Source: Alphaproteobacteria bacterium
GTDB lineage: Bacteria > Pseudomonadota > Alphaproteobacteria > UBA8366 > GCA-2717185
DNA length: 64,000 bases
Direction of reading: 5' to 3'
NCBI GenBank assembly: GCA_012103325.1
Contig: WLWY01000006.1
Span: 310,001-374,000 of the forward strand
Below, one piece after another: positions 9,482 through 17,147 of the stretch. A program made the translations under genes and the position numbers. Each line of letters starts with the position of its first letter. Position 1 is the stretch's first letter. The notes beneath the pieces are model-generated. The model saw only the letters and a program-made list of their open reading frames with translations. It did not search any database and was not told where the DNA came from.

Positions 9482-10071
9482 CCAATCGCAGCCCGGAACT
9501 GCAGCACTTCATCGACTCGGTGCAGAACGCCATCCTGGCGAGCGACGGCCTGCCGGAGGAAGCACGCACGGTGGCGGGGCACATATACGGCGCCCTGGCG
9601 GAACGGGAAGGCGATCACAAGCCAAACGAACCGAAACGCCAACCCGTCTGCAATCACCTACCAGCCGCTTACGAGAACGCCCGCAAGGGGCCAGATGCCG
9701 CCATACAACTTGGGGAGGCGTTCGCCGCCATCGAACCGTTGCTGGCTTGGAATCCGAAACCAACGGATGATCCCGTCTTCCGGGCTAATCACGCCAACGC
9801 CGTGATCGTCGGCGTCGACGGCATCGAGCAGCGTTACGACGCGCGCATTGGCGTCAGCCTCGTCGCCCCGGATACGATCTACCCGGACCACAACCACCCG
9901 CCGCAGGAAATCTACGCCGTACTGACGGACGGCGCGTGGCGGCAGAACGATGGTCCCTGGCGGAAGCCAGGCCTTGGCGGCTGGGTCTACAACCCCGCCA
10001 ACATCACCCATGCGATGCGGTCGTATGAAACGCCGCTGCTGGCTGTGTGGAGCTTGTGGGTAAAAGGTTAA
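9478..10071 (+). CDS. Cupin of the DMSP-lyase-like (DddQ/DddK/DddW) type
   Basis: The 197-residue protein has a C-terminal cupin barrel. The metal and catalytic pattern is H138-x-H140-x3-E144-x-Y146, with a last His at 178, that is 38 residues after H140. This matches the His/His/Glu/Tyr/His arrangement and spacing I know from cupin-type DMSP lyases, including the Tyr that acts as base. An extra Tyr lies five residues before H140, also as in DddQ. The N-terminal helical part also fits. DMSP cleavage is not proven: the superfamily includes members of unknown activity, and the operon context (thiolase/DUF35/PhyH) is not that of a standard ddd locus. Confidence 0.72.
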   Translation: MTNRSPELQHFIDSVQNAILASDGLPEEARTVAGHIYGALAEREGDHKPNEPKRQPVCNHLPAAYENARKGPDAAIQLGEAFAAIEPLLAWNPKPTDDPVFRANHANAVIVGVDGIEQRYDARIGVSLVAPDTIYPDHNHPPQEIYAVLTDGAWRQNDGPWRKPGLGGWVYNPANITHAMRSYETPLLAVWSLWVKG

Positions 10072-10088
10072 TGTTGCTCTGCTTTGAC

Positions 10089-11210
10089 TCAGAGAAACTG
10101 CAACAAACTGAATACCCCACTCCCCTGTGCGGTCCCGCCTGGCTGGGCGAACGCTGAAAACGCCTCAGCCAATTTCACCGACGTTTCATGGTTGCTTAAA
10201 ATCGTGTTGTAGTACGCCGGTGTCAGCCCTGCGGCTTCGCGCTCTTCGATACTCAACGAGTTATATTGTGCAATAAGATTCTTGGAGAAGGCCGTTGGGT
10301 CATTCGATGCGTTCGAGCGTTTGAACGCTTCCAGTACGATATTGCTCACACGCGAATTCACTTCGGTTTTGGCTGCATGTATCTCGTTCGTATCGAACTT
10401 GCTGCCGCTATTGAGCACAATGGCGGAGAGTGACCGTCCGCCAAAACGCGACAAATCAATCGAATCCTCTTCACGGCGATTGTCACCGAATCTCCGTGTC
10501 TCTTCTTCGGTCTTGGCGTCTGCATACTGCTTATCGAGAACGGCACGCACATCATTCGTAATGTCTGAAAAATCGCGCTCGTTTACCGTTTCTCCCTTTG
10601 ACGTGCGATCGAGATAATCGGCAACCGGATCATTCGCGATATCATGGGGGGCTTGATCGGGATCGTCGGCCAGGTGTGCAAGCGCTTCCCTAACAGCGGT
10701 CATCCGGTTCTGGACAACGCTTGACGCCTTCTCTTCCGGTCCCGCGGCATCCAGATAGTCGGATGCGAATTGGTATAGCGCCTTAAAATCTCCCGTGATG
10801 CGCTGCACGGCCGCCGGCCCCGCCAGGGCACTGTCAAAACGGCGCTGCAGTTCAAGCACGGCAGCGGCCTGTTGATCCGGCGGGAATTGTTCTCCCGCAT
10901 TTGTCGCGATGGCATAGAGCTCCCGGCGATTAAATTTCGAAAGGTCGACGGCGAGCTTGCCGTTTTCAAGAGGAGAGGTTTTATTGGTGGCCGTAAGAAG
11001 CGCGCTTAGATTGGCTTTGGCATCGGCAATAACGGTTGAAATACTCCTATCGCCGAACGTGGCCACTGCCTCCTGCGAGAGCGTCACATTGATTGCGCTG
11101 CTTGGTCCGTTTGACGCGGCAGGTGTGCTATTGGGCTGCGGGCGCGTATCAGCGTTGGCCAGGTAGCTGGCAAGTTGCGGCGTATATAAATTTGTCGAAA
11201 TGACAGTCAC
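10089..11210 (-). CDS. Hypothetical protein with an internally duplicated domain
   Basis: I do not recognise this family. The start is placed at a GTG (11210) because GAGGAG lies 8 bases upstream; this gives 373 residues. The protein has no signal peptide or membrane segment and a low-complexity N-terminal region rich in Ala, Ser and Asn. It contains two related segments, one around VDLSKFNRRELYAIATNAG and one around IDLSRFGGRSLSAIVLNSG, each followed by a helical stretch, so the protein probably arose by internal duplication. It is transcribed towards the DMSP-lyase-like cupin gene. A cell-surface or flagellar-regulator role is conceivable, but nothing in the sequence shows it. Confidence 0.75.
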   Translation of the reverse strand: MTVISTNLYTPQLASYLANADTRPQPNSTPAASNGPSSAINVTLSQEAVATFGDRSISTVIADAKANLSALLTATNKTSPLENGKLAVDLSKFNRRELYAIATNAGEQFPPDQQAAAVLELQRRFDSALAGPAAVQRITGDFKALYQFASDYLDAAGPEEKASSVVQNRMTAVREALAHLADDPDQAPHDIANDPVADYLDRTSKGETVNERDFSDITNDVRAVLDKQYADAKTEEETRRFGDNRREEDSIDLSRFGGRSLSAIVLNSGSKFDTNEIHAAKTEVNSRVSNIVLEAFKRSNASNDPTAFSKNLIAQYNSLSIEEREAAGLTPAYYNTILSNHETSVKLAEAFSAFAQPGGTAQGSGVFSLLQFL

Positions 11211-11398
11211 GCGACGGCTCCTCGGGAAAGCGATAGTCTTCTTGCCGAGGCAATTTGCGTGCCACTGAAAATTCACGATTTAGTCGAGCGATTGCGCCAG
11301 TTTTTCCCGCCTGGAGGCAGAACGCTTACCCCACGGCAACAAGTGCTCGGCAAGTTTATGCCTTAATAGGCGCGCTCATCCGCTCGAAACGTCCCGAT

Positions 11399-11539
11399 GC
11401 ACAACGCCGGCTCCGGAAACACATGCGATCCGTCCTCGCCCAGCGGCAGGGGCCGCACCCTGTCCACCGCTGCAACGGAAAGCCGTCCGAGACGTTCGGC
11501 GTCGCGCCACACCGTGGCGGTGCAAAAATTTTATATTAA
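11399..11539 (-). pseudogene. DUF952 gene remnant with an internal deletion
   Basis: Read on the minus strand, this stretch joins the first and last parts of the intact DUF952 protein encoded 1.3 kb away (12762-13103). The first part reads LI*NFCTATVWRDAERLGR against LIYKICTAEEWRDAERLGR. The second reads VAAVDRVRPLPLGEDGSHVF against VSAVAEVRSLRLGEDEAHVF. Roughly 67 central residues are missing and a stop replaces the Tyr codon near the N-terminus. No start codon is present. It is a dead partial copy, either from a duplication or a replaced homologue. Confidence 0.75.
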
Positions 11540-11692
11540 CAGCGCTGTCCGGTACCCATTCGTCCTATTCGTGGTCCCCGCCTTCAGGACAACCTAATGG
11601 CGATTGAAGCAGCATGGATTCCCATCTAATTTTCTTCCAACTCCAAGCCGCCGCCCCGCCAAGAGAAGCATTTTTGTTGCGTACCCCAATAG

Positions 11693-11709
11693 TGTCGAAT
11701 TTCTTTACA
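11693..11709. promoter_or_regulatory. Upstream repeat 1 of the PEP-CTERM gene (TGT-N11-ACA)
   Basis: The 17-base sequence TGTCGAATTTCTTTACA recurs 110 bases downstream in nearly the same form. It lies about 215 bases upstream of the predicted transcription start, a usual place for an activator of sigma-54 promoters. Function as an enhancer site is inferred. Confidence 0.5.
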
Positions 11710-11802
11710 CTTTCGAATGCCTTCGCATTTCTCTACAAGACGCTATAAACACACGATAATTCGCTTTAGCGAGTCGATATTGCACCGATCACGTCGAGAA
11801 TG

Positions 11803-11819
11803 TGTCGGAATACTTTACA
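11803..11819. promoter_or_regulatory. Upstream repeat 2 of the PEP-CTERM gene (TGT-N11-ACA)
   Basis: TGTCGGAATACTTTACA agrees with the first copy at 14 of 17 positions (shared form TGTCG-N6-TTTACA). It lies about 105 bases before the predicted transcription start. Two spaced direct copies fit binding of an oligomeric sigma-54 activator. Confidence 0.5.
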
Positions 11820-11881
11820 TGTTTCGCAACAAGCCGCGAAGGCATCCCTTATAAGTCATTGATATAATTTGATAGTTATCC

Positions 11882-11899
11882 ACGGCACGCAAGTTGCGT
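11882..11899 (+). promoter_or_regulatory. Sigma-54 type -24/-12 promoter
   Basis: The sequence GGCACGCAAGTTGC (11884-11897) has the GG and GC elements exactly 10 bases apart and matches the GGCACG-N4-TTGC core of RpoN promoters. Transcription would start near 11909, giving a leader of about 65 bases before the PEP-CTERM gene. In other bacteria, PEP-CTERM genes are controlled by RpoN together with the PrsK/PrsR two-component system. Confidence 0.7.
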
Positions 11900-11974
11900 A
11901 TTCGCCGATAAATAGTGAAGCGCTCCACCGTGCACCGACAATCGGTTGTGGCGGGAAGTAGGGAAGAACATGTC

Positions 11975-12625
11975 ATGAAAAAATTCGCAACGATGATCTC
12001 TGTAATTGTAGTCGGGATCGCCGCTGTCTTGCTAACGACATCTGCGGCACGGGCCGTGCTGGTAAACTACAATCTTGTCGGAACGGTATCCGGTTCTTTG
12101 GATTTCGGCGGCGGCGCACAGGAATTCACCGATGCCGCGCTCACGGTGACAGGTATGACACTGAGCGATGTAGATACCTTTGCGCCCACGGATGGTGGTT
12201 TCTATGCAGCAATGTCGACATACAGTATTGCCGGCATTGGTGATTTCACCACCGATGACTCGACGGGAGAAGCCTACTTTCAATTCGCTAATAATGGCGG
12301 ATTGATCTTTCAGGTTGGGGTAACGGCTGTCGTTCCGGCAGACAATGGCATCGGCCCGTTAATCTTCGACATTAACGGAAACATCGGGCCCGGAGATGCA
12401 GATAATGGCGCCGTCGCCCTCGGCGGACCATTCATTCCAGATGCCACCGGTTTTGCTGATCGAACTTTAACCAATCTGGCAGGTCACACGCTTTTCCTCG
12501 ACGCCGCCAACATTTCGGAATTCAGCGTCTTTGCAAAGGAACTACCGGAACCCGGTACGCTGGTTCTGTTCGGTCTGGGCCTTGTGGGTCTTGGCCTCTC
12601 GGTACGACGTCGCAAGGCTGCGTAG
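11975..12625 (+). CDS. PEP-CTERM sorting domain protein
   Basis: The start is set at ATG 11975, behind GGGAAGA, which gives a clean signal peptide (MKKFATMISVIVVG followed by a hydrophobic core and an ARA cleavage site near residue 27). The C-terminus has the full PEP-CTERM signal: LPEPGTL, a hydrophobic helix and the basic tail RRRKAA. The 216-residue protein is therefore exported, cut by an exosortase and probably placed on the surface or in exopolysaccharide. The middle part is rich in Gly, Asp, Thr and Asn, has no Cys, and is not a recognised domain. A sigma-54-type promoter and two upstream repeats precede it. No exosortase gene is in the window. Confidence 0.93.
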   Translation: MKKFATMISVIVVGIAAVLLTTSAARAVLVNYNLVGTVSGSLDFGGGAQEFTDAALTVTGMTLSDVDTFAPTDGGFYAAMSTYSIAGIGDFTTDDSTGEAYFQFANNGGLIFQVGVTAVVPADNGIGPLIFDINGNIGPGDADNGAVALGGPFIPDATGFADRTLTNLAGHTLFLDAANISEFSVFAKELPEPGTLVLFGLGLVGLGLSVRRRKAA

Positions 12626-12634
12626 TTACGCAGC
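12617..12634 (+). terminator. Hairpin at the end of the PEP-CTERM gene
   Basis: GCTGCGTA and TACGCAGC form a perfect 8-bp stem with a 2-base loop over the stop codon. No strong T-run follows, so an intrinsic terminator is only possible, not established. Confidence 0.35.
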
Positions 12635-12761
12635 GGGTGCTCGATATTCTTTGGTAAAGGGCGGGGTTAGTACTGACTGACCTAAGCAAACAGGGCGAAG
12701 TCTTGCGATGTGAAAAGGGCGCACAGAACATTACCCGTGTTCCATCACCGGGACGAAGGCA

Positions 12762-13103
12762 TTACAGCAAGGTCGGGAACACGTGAGCCTCGTCCTCCCC
12801 CAACCGCAGTGACCGCACTTCCGCCACCGCGCTAACGTCCAGCGGTTCATACAGATGCGGGAACAGGGCACCACCGCGCGACTCTTCCCACTTCAGCGCA
12901 TCTGTCAGCTTCTCGGTATCGACTGTAACCAGCACGAGATCCGACTGCCCCGCGAAGTGTTTGCGTGCTGTTTCCCCGGCCTGTTCGGCGGTGGAGAAGT
13001 GGATGAAGCCGTCGGCCTTATCGACCGCGCTGCCGATAAACCGGCCAAGGCGTTCGGCGTCGCGCCACTCTTCTGCAGTGCATATCTTGTAGATCAAAGT
13101 CAC
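12762..13103 (-). CDS. DUF952 family protein
   Basis: The 113-residue cytoplasmic protein matches the DUF952 pattern: IYKI near the start, WRDAERLG at 13-20, the conserved DGFIHFST at 31-38, and FPHLYEPLD near 81-89. The start is a GTG. DUF952 proteins are sometimes annotated as glutathione-transferase-related, but their reaction is not known. It lies 23 bases before the 5' side of the 13127 gene on the same strand and could share its transcript. A shortened dead copy is at 11399-11539. Confidence 0.88.
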   Translation of the reverse strand: MTLIYKICTAEEWRDAERLGRFIGSAVDKADGFIHFSTAEQAGETARKHFAGQSDLVLVTVDTEKLTDALKWEESRGGALFPHLYEPLDVSAVAEVRSLRLGEDEAHVFPTLL

Positions 13104-13126
13104 AGCGCGACGCTCCTCTTGGCCCG

Positions 13127-13528
13127 TTAATCGTCTCCCTCTTCGGCGCGCATTTCGGCGAACACGTCCTTGGCGATGATCATCGCTTCACGGACCGACG
13201 GTACACCAATATAGCCACCGGTATGCAGCAGCGCTTCGGTCAGTTCGTCTTCGGTCCAGCCCTGGCGGCGCGCCATTTGCAGGTGGAGTTCCAGTTCCGG
13301 CCAGCGCCCGGTCGCCGTATCGGTGATGACACAAATCAGCGCGCGGGTCTTCCTATCGAGGCCAGGCCGCGACCACAACAGGCCGAACACCGCCTCCCTA
13401 GCGTAATCCCCGAACTTCTCCATGATCGGATCGTTGTAGATCGTGGCGGCCATACCGTCGGCCAATTTGTCGCCCATCAGCTCCTGGCGGATTTCACTAC
13501 CCTTTTTGTACGCATCGCTCCGGGACAT
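13127..13528 (-). CDS. Carboxymuconolactone decarboxylase family protein (PcaC-like)
   Basis: The 133-residue all-helical protein has the CMD fold with ELELHLQMAR and the conserved ALLHTGGYIGVPSVREA segment. It lacks the CxxC of AhpD-type peroxidase partners, so it is closer to gamma-carboxymuconolactone decarboxylase (PcaC) than to AhpD. No other protocatechuate-pathway genes are nearby, so a true PcaC role is doubtful. It is transcribed ahead of the DUF952 gene. Confidence 0.88.
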   Translation of the reverse strand: MSRSDAYKKGSEIRQELMGDKLADGMAATIYNDPIMEKFGDYAREAVFGLLWSRPGLDRKTRALICVITDTATGRWPELELHLQMARRQGWTEDELTEALLHTGGYIGVPSVREAMIIAKDVFAEMRAEEGDD

Positions 13529-13691
13529 GTTCTCTGCTCCTATATTGAATAGGGCTTAAGCGTAAACAACGAAAACGCTCGCGCCAAACCGAGCCGCGGA
13601 ATCCGCTTGATCACACCGCTTCATCGCGCGCAAACTTGCCGCTTACGCACGCGCCACGCGGGCACGCCATACAATCTTCGAGGAAGCAACG

Positions 13692-15053
13692 ATGTCGAAC
13701 ACTGCCGAAGCTGCGAATAACGCCGAAGCCGCCCTGATCGAACGGGACATGGCTCATCTGATCCACCCCTTGCACAGCAAGGCCGCACATAGCGGCGGTA
13801 AAGTCTGGGTCGGCGGTGAAGGCGCCTATCTGGTCGACGCCAACGGCGAACGGTATATCGACGGGCTCTCCGGTCTGTGGAACAACACGGCAGGCAACGG
13901 CCGCAAGGAATTGGCTGACGCCGGTGGCAAACAGCTCGCCGAGATGGGCTACGCGTCCGGCTATGCGGGCAGCTCCAATCCCCAAGCGATAGAGTTGGCA
14001 GAGCGGCTGGCCAGGATCACCTATCCAAACATCAACCATTTCTATTTCACATCCGGCGGCGGTGAGTCGACCGACACCAACATCAAGATGGCGCGCTATT
14101 ACTGGAAGCTGAAGGGCAAGCCGGAGAAGACCAAATGCATTTCGCGCATCTGGGGATATCACGGCGTCACCCTGGCGGCGATGAGCGCGACCGGCATCGA
14201 TGCGTATTGGCCGATGTTCGAGCCACGCGTGCCGGGCTTCATCCATATCCCGGGACCCTACCCCTACCTTTACGAAGCGCCGGCCGGCGAGAGCCAGGGC
14301 GTCGCGGCGGCAAATGAACTGGAAAAGGCGATCCTCGAAGCCGGTCCCGAGACGGTGGCGATGTTCATCGCCGAACCGGTCCAGGGTGCAGGCGGCGTCA
14401 TCGTACCGCAGGACGATTATTTCCCGCGCATCCGGGAGATCTGTGACAAATACGAGGTGCTGCTGGTTTCGGACGAGGTCATTACCGGCTTCGGGCGCAC
14501 CGGTACGATGTTCGGTCTGGAGCATTGGGGCGTGAAACCCGACCTGATCCAGTTCGCCAAGGCGATCACCTCCGGCTACTTCCCGCTCGGCGGCATCGGC
14601 GTCAGCGACGAGATCATGAAAACGATGGACGAGAGCGGCAAGCCCTTCATGCACGCCTATACCTACAGCGCGCATCCCGTAGGCTGCGCCATCGCCAACG
14701 CGATGCTCGAAGTCATCGACAAAGAGGACTTCCCCGGCCAGGCCGCGGCCAAAGGCAAGCGCTTGCTGAACGGACTAAAAGACGTCCTTGGTGACCATCC
14801 GAATGTCGGCGACATCCGCGGGCTCGGGCTGATGTGCGGTGTCGAGTACGTCAAAGACCGTTCGACGAAGGAAATGTTCGACGGCGCAGACGGCGTTGGC
14901 GCCAAAATTCACGCACAGACGATGGAACGCGGCATGTTCAGCCGGGTGCGCGGCGACGTCTACTGCCTGGCCCCGCCGATCGTCTCTAGCGAGGACACGA
15001 TCGATCAAATCGTGGAGATCGTGGCGGATTCGACAAAGGCGGTGCTGGGGTAA
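13692..15053 (+). CDS. Class III aminotransferase (omega-amino acid:pyruvate type)
   Basis: A 453-residue PLP-dependent aminotransferase with the class III signature: Asp261 in LLVSDEVITGFGRTG and the PLP Lys290 in FAKAITSGYFPLGG. N-terminal GLWNNTAGNGR fits the group acting on beta-alanine, GABA, taurine or related omega-amines with pyruvate. The window does not contain the matching semialdehyde dehydrogenase. Taurine use would agree with the several TauD-like genes nearby, but this is only a suggestion. It is monocistronic, ending in a large inverted repeat. Confidence 0.9.
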   Translation: MSNTAEAANNAEAALIERDMAHLIHPLHSKAAHSGGKVWVGGEGAYLVDANGERYIDGLSGLWNNTAGNGRKELADAGGKQLAEMGYASGYAGSSNPQAIELAERLARITYPNINHFYFTSGGGESTDTNIKMARYYWKLKGKPEKTKCISRIWGYHGVTLAAMSATGIDAYWPMFEPRVPGFIHIPGPYPYLYEAPAGESQGVAAANELEKAILEAGPETVAMFIAEPVQGAGGVIVPQDDYFPRIREICDKYEVLLVSDEVITGFGRTGTMFGLEHWGVKPDLIQFAKAITSGYFPLGGIGVSDEIMKTMDESGKPFMHAYTYSAHPVGCAIANAMLEVIDKEDFPGQAAAKGKRLLNGLKDVLGDHPNVGDIRGLGLMCGVEYVKDRSTKEMFDGADGVGAKIHAQTMERGMFSRVRGDVYCLAPPIVSSEDTIDQIVEIVADSTKAVLG

Positions 15054-15078
15054 AGCAAGATTTCAGCGTTGCAGTAGT

Positions 15079-15167
15079 CCCCTCACCCCAACCCTCTCCC
15101 CAGGGAGAGGGGGATAAGTCGCGCCCTTTAAGAACCCTCTCCCTGGGGAGAGGGTAGGGTGAGGGGA
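15079..15167. repeat. Intergenic inverted repeat between convergent genes
   Basis: Two long pyrimidine/purine arms, CCCCTCACCCCAACCCTCTC on the left and the matching GGGAGAGGGTAGGGTGAGGGG on the right, each hold a smaller CCCTCTCCC/GGGAGAGGG hairpin. The unit can fold into a long stem. It fills the gap between two convergent genes and may end transcription from both sides. This kind of repeat is widespread in proteobacterial intergenic regions. Confidence 0.75.
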
Positions 15168-15174
15168 GAACTCG

Positions 15175-16317
15175 CTAACGGTTCCGATCCGACAGCGCTT
15201 CAAACAACCCCGCAAGCAATCGCGCCCGGGGCACGAGCGACGACACCAGCAGATGTTCCTGCTTGGTGTGCACTCCGTCGCCGCATACGCCCAACCCATC
15301 CAACGTCGGAATCCCCAACGCACCGGTGAAGTTCCCATCGCTGCCGCCGCCGAACTGGCCAGCCCCCAGTTCCAGCCCGACTTCGCGCGCGACCCGTTGC
15401 GCAACTTCGAAAAGTTCATGTGTCGCCTCGTGCATCTCAAACAAAGGCCGCACGGGGCCGGCTTCAACCTCCAACCGCACTTCAGGATCTGGCGACACTA
15501 ACGATCCCATACACTGTTGAACCTGCTCGAACGCGGGCATTGTCGGCGCGACGCACAGCACTTCCGCATGACATTCCGTCGGAATCACATTGACGAAATT
15601 GCCGCCATTGACGACCCCGACGCGGCAGGTCGTTTCCCGCTCGACATCGCTGAAACTCTCGACCTGCACGATCAGTTGCGCCATGACACTGATCGCGCTG
15701 CGGCCGACGCCCTTGGCGACGCCGGCATGGGCTGGGCGACCGTAGGTGTGTAGTTTATAGCGTAGAAAGGCATGACGGCCGGTAACGAACTTGCCGGGCT
15801 TGCCCGGTTCCGGCACCAGCACATAGCGGCTGGCGCGGGCCTCCGCTTCGATCAGCGCGCGGGTCGAGGGACTGCCGATCTCCTCGTCGGGAATGAACAG
15901 AAAAGTTACGGGCAGGCCAAGTCGACCGCGTGACGCAATGACCTTGCCAATCGCTTGCACCGCCAGATACATCCCACCCTTCATGTCGAGCACACCCGGC
16001 CCAAAGAGCTTGTCGCCATCGCGACGCACCGCGAGCGACTCGGCCAGCGTACCCACCAGATGCACCGTATCGAGATGTCCCAGCACCAAAATGCCCGGCC
16101 CCTCTCCCCAGCCAAACCGAGCCCGCACCGCGTCGCCATAACCATCGGCACCCGGAATGCGCTCGACGGCCGCGCCAAGCCCGGTCATCGTGCTTTCCGC
16201 TAGATCCATCATGCGATTGACGGCCGCGGCATCGAAGCTCGGGCTTTCAACCGCGGCCCATTCGGCGATGCCCGCAGCGATTTCCTCGGCATCGAAAGCG
16301 TCGGCGTAACTGTCCAT
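15175..16317 (-). CDS. M20 family metallopeptidase (glutamate carboxypeptidase-like)
   Basis: A 380-residue zinc peptidase of the M20/CPG2 family. Metal ligands are visible: His81 and Asp83 in LGHLDTVHLVGT, Asp111 in GVLDMKGG, and the general-base Glu145 with Glu146 in PDEEIGSP. There is no signal peptide, so it acts in the cytoplasm, unlike secreted carboxypeptidase G2. Its ATG shares one base with the stop of the ArsR-type regulator upstream (TAATG), so the two are translated together. Likely substrates are N-acyl amino acids or small peptides. Confidence 0.88.
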   Translation of the reverse strand: MDSYADAFDAEEIAAGIAEWAAVESPSFDAAAVNRMMDLAESTMTGLGAAVERIPGADGYGDAVRARFGWGEGPGILVLGHLDTVHLVGTLAESLAVRRDGDKLFGPGVLDMKGGMYLAVQAIGKVIASRGRLGLPVTFLFIPDEEIGSPSTRALIEAEARASRYVLVPEPGKPGKFVTGRHAFLRYKLHTYGRPAHAGVAKGVGRSAISVMAQLIVQVESFSDVERETTCRVGVVNGGNFVNVIPTECHAEVLCVAPTMPAFEQVQQCMGSLVSPDPEVRLEVEAGPVRPLFEMHEATHELFEVAQRVAREVGLELGAGQFGGGSDGNFTGALGIPTLDGLGVCGDGVHTKQEHLLVSSLVPRARLLAGLFEALSDRNR

Positions 16318-17030
16318 TAAGCGATCTCGGAGATACCGAACATCTTACGTAGTGCCAGCGTACCGGCCGGCGTAATTTCCAGTGCTCGGGTACCATTACG
16401 TCGGCGCACAAAACCCTTGTCGAAATAATGCGTGCAGATCGCCGCACCGAGCTTGCCCGCGATATGCGGTCGCCGCTCGCTCCAATCGAGACAGGGCCGG
16501 CACACCGGGCGGGATGACTTACGTTTCGTCACCCGCGAGTCCGATACTTCAATCCCGCGCTTTTGCAGAAACGTGGTGCCACTATCGGTCAGCAGGCCGG
16601 AGTCGCTGTCCAGTTCGACAACGCCTTCCGCAACCAGACTGTCAGCAATCGCCACACCAAGGCGGCCGGCGAAGTGATCGTAACAGGTGCGGGCCCGTTG
16701 CATCGCAGCATCACGCGGCCCCGTCACGAGCTTACGCTTTGGGGCCATCCCATCGGCTGAGGCGATCTGCATAATCCCTTCGAGCATGCGCGCCACTTCG
16801 GGTCGTGCCAGCCGATGATAACGATGCCGCCCTTGCTTCTGTACGGCAATAAGATTGGCCGACGCCAAGCGTGCGAGATGACTGCTTGCCGTCTGCGGCG
16901 TCACGCCGGCGATGCGCGACAGCTCCGTCGCCGTCAGCGCCCGCCCGTCCATCAAGGCACCCAGGATGGCAGCTCGCGCTGGTTCCCAGACAAGCATGCC
17001 GATTTCAGCAATCTGATTGGTACTGACCAT
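16317..17030 (-). CDS. ArsR family transcriptional regulator
   Basis: The 237-residue protein has an N-terminal ArsR-type winged helix (about 10-90: LTATELSRIAGVTPQTASSH is the recognition region) and a C-terminal extension with CRPCLDWSERRPHIAG. The N-terminal sensor Cys pair of arsenic repressors is missing; the C-terminal CRPC is a common feature of this longer subgroup. It is divergent from an MFS transporter and coupled to the M20 peptidase. A perfect 16-bp palindrome between the two start codons is a likely operator. Confidence 0.88.
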   Translation of the reverse strand: MVSTNQIAEIGMLVWEPARAAILGALMDGRALTATELSRIAGVTPQTASSHLARLASANLIAVQKQGRHRYHRLARPEVARMLEGIMQIASADGMAPKRKLVTGPRDAAMQRARTCYDHFAGRLGVAIADSLVAEGVVELDSDSGLLTDSGTTFLQKRGIEVSDSRVTKRKSSRPVCRPCLDWSERRPHIAGKLGAAICTHYFDKGFVRRRNGTRALEITPAGTLALRKMFGISEIA

Positions 17031-17079
17031 TTGGTTTCATCCTCCGTGCCTTAACGTAGCAGATTTTCAGCGCCGACGC

Positions 17080-17095
17080 TTCGATGCGCATCGAA
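17080..17095. promoter_or_regulatory. Perfect 16-bp palindrome, candidate ArsR operator
   Basis: TTCGATGCGCATCGAA is fully self-complementary and lies midway between the divergent ArsR (start 17030) and MFS (start 17148) genes. The position suits a shared operator that controls the transporter and the regulator itself. Confidence 0.6.
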
Positions 17096-17147
17096 ACATG
17101 TCCTGCCGATCTTCCGTACCGTCATACGAAATTTCAGGAGGATCATC

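Noticed and set aside
11211-11974. Possible further gene in the 764-base gap before the PEP-CTERM gene
   Set aside because: Small frames at 11255-11539 and 11397-11597 are antisense to the DUF952 remnant; the rest is AT-rich with only the repeats and promoter described.
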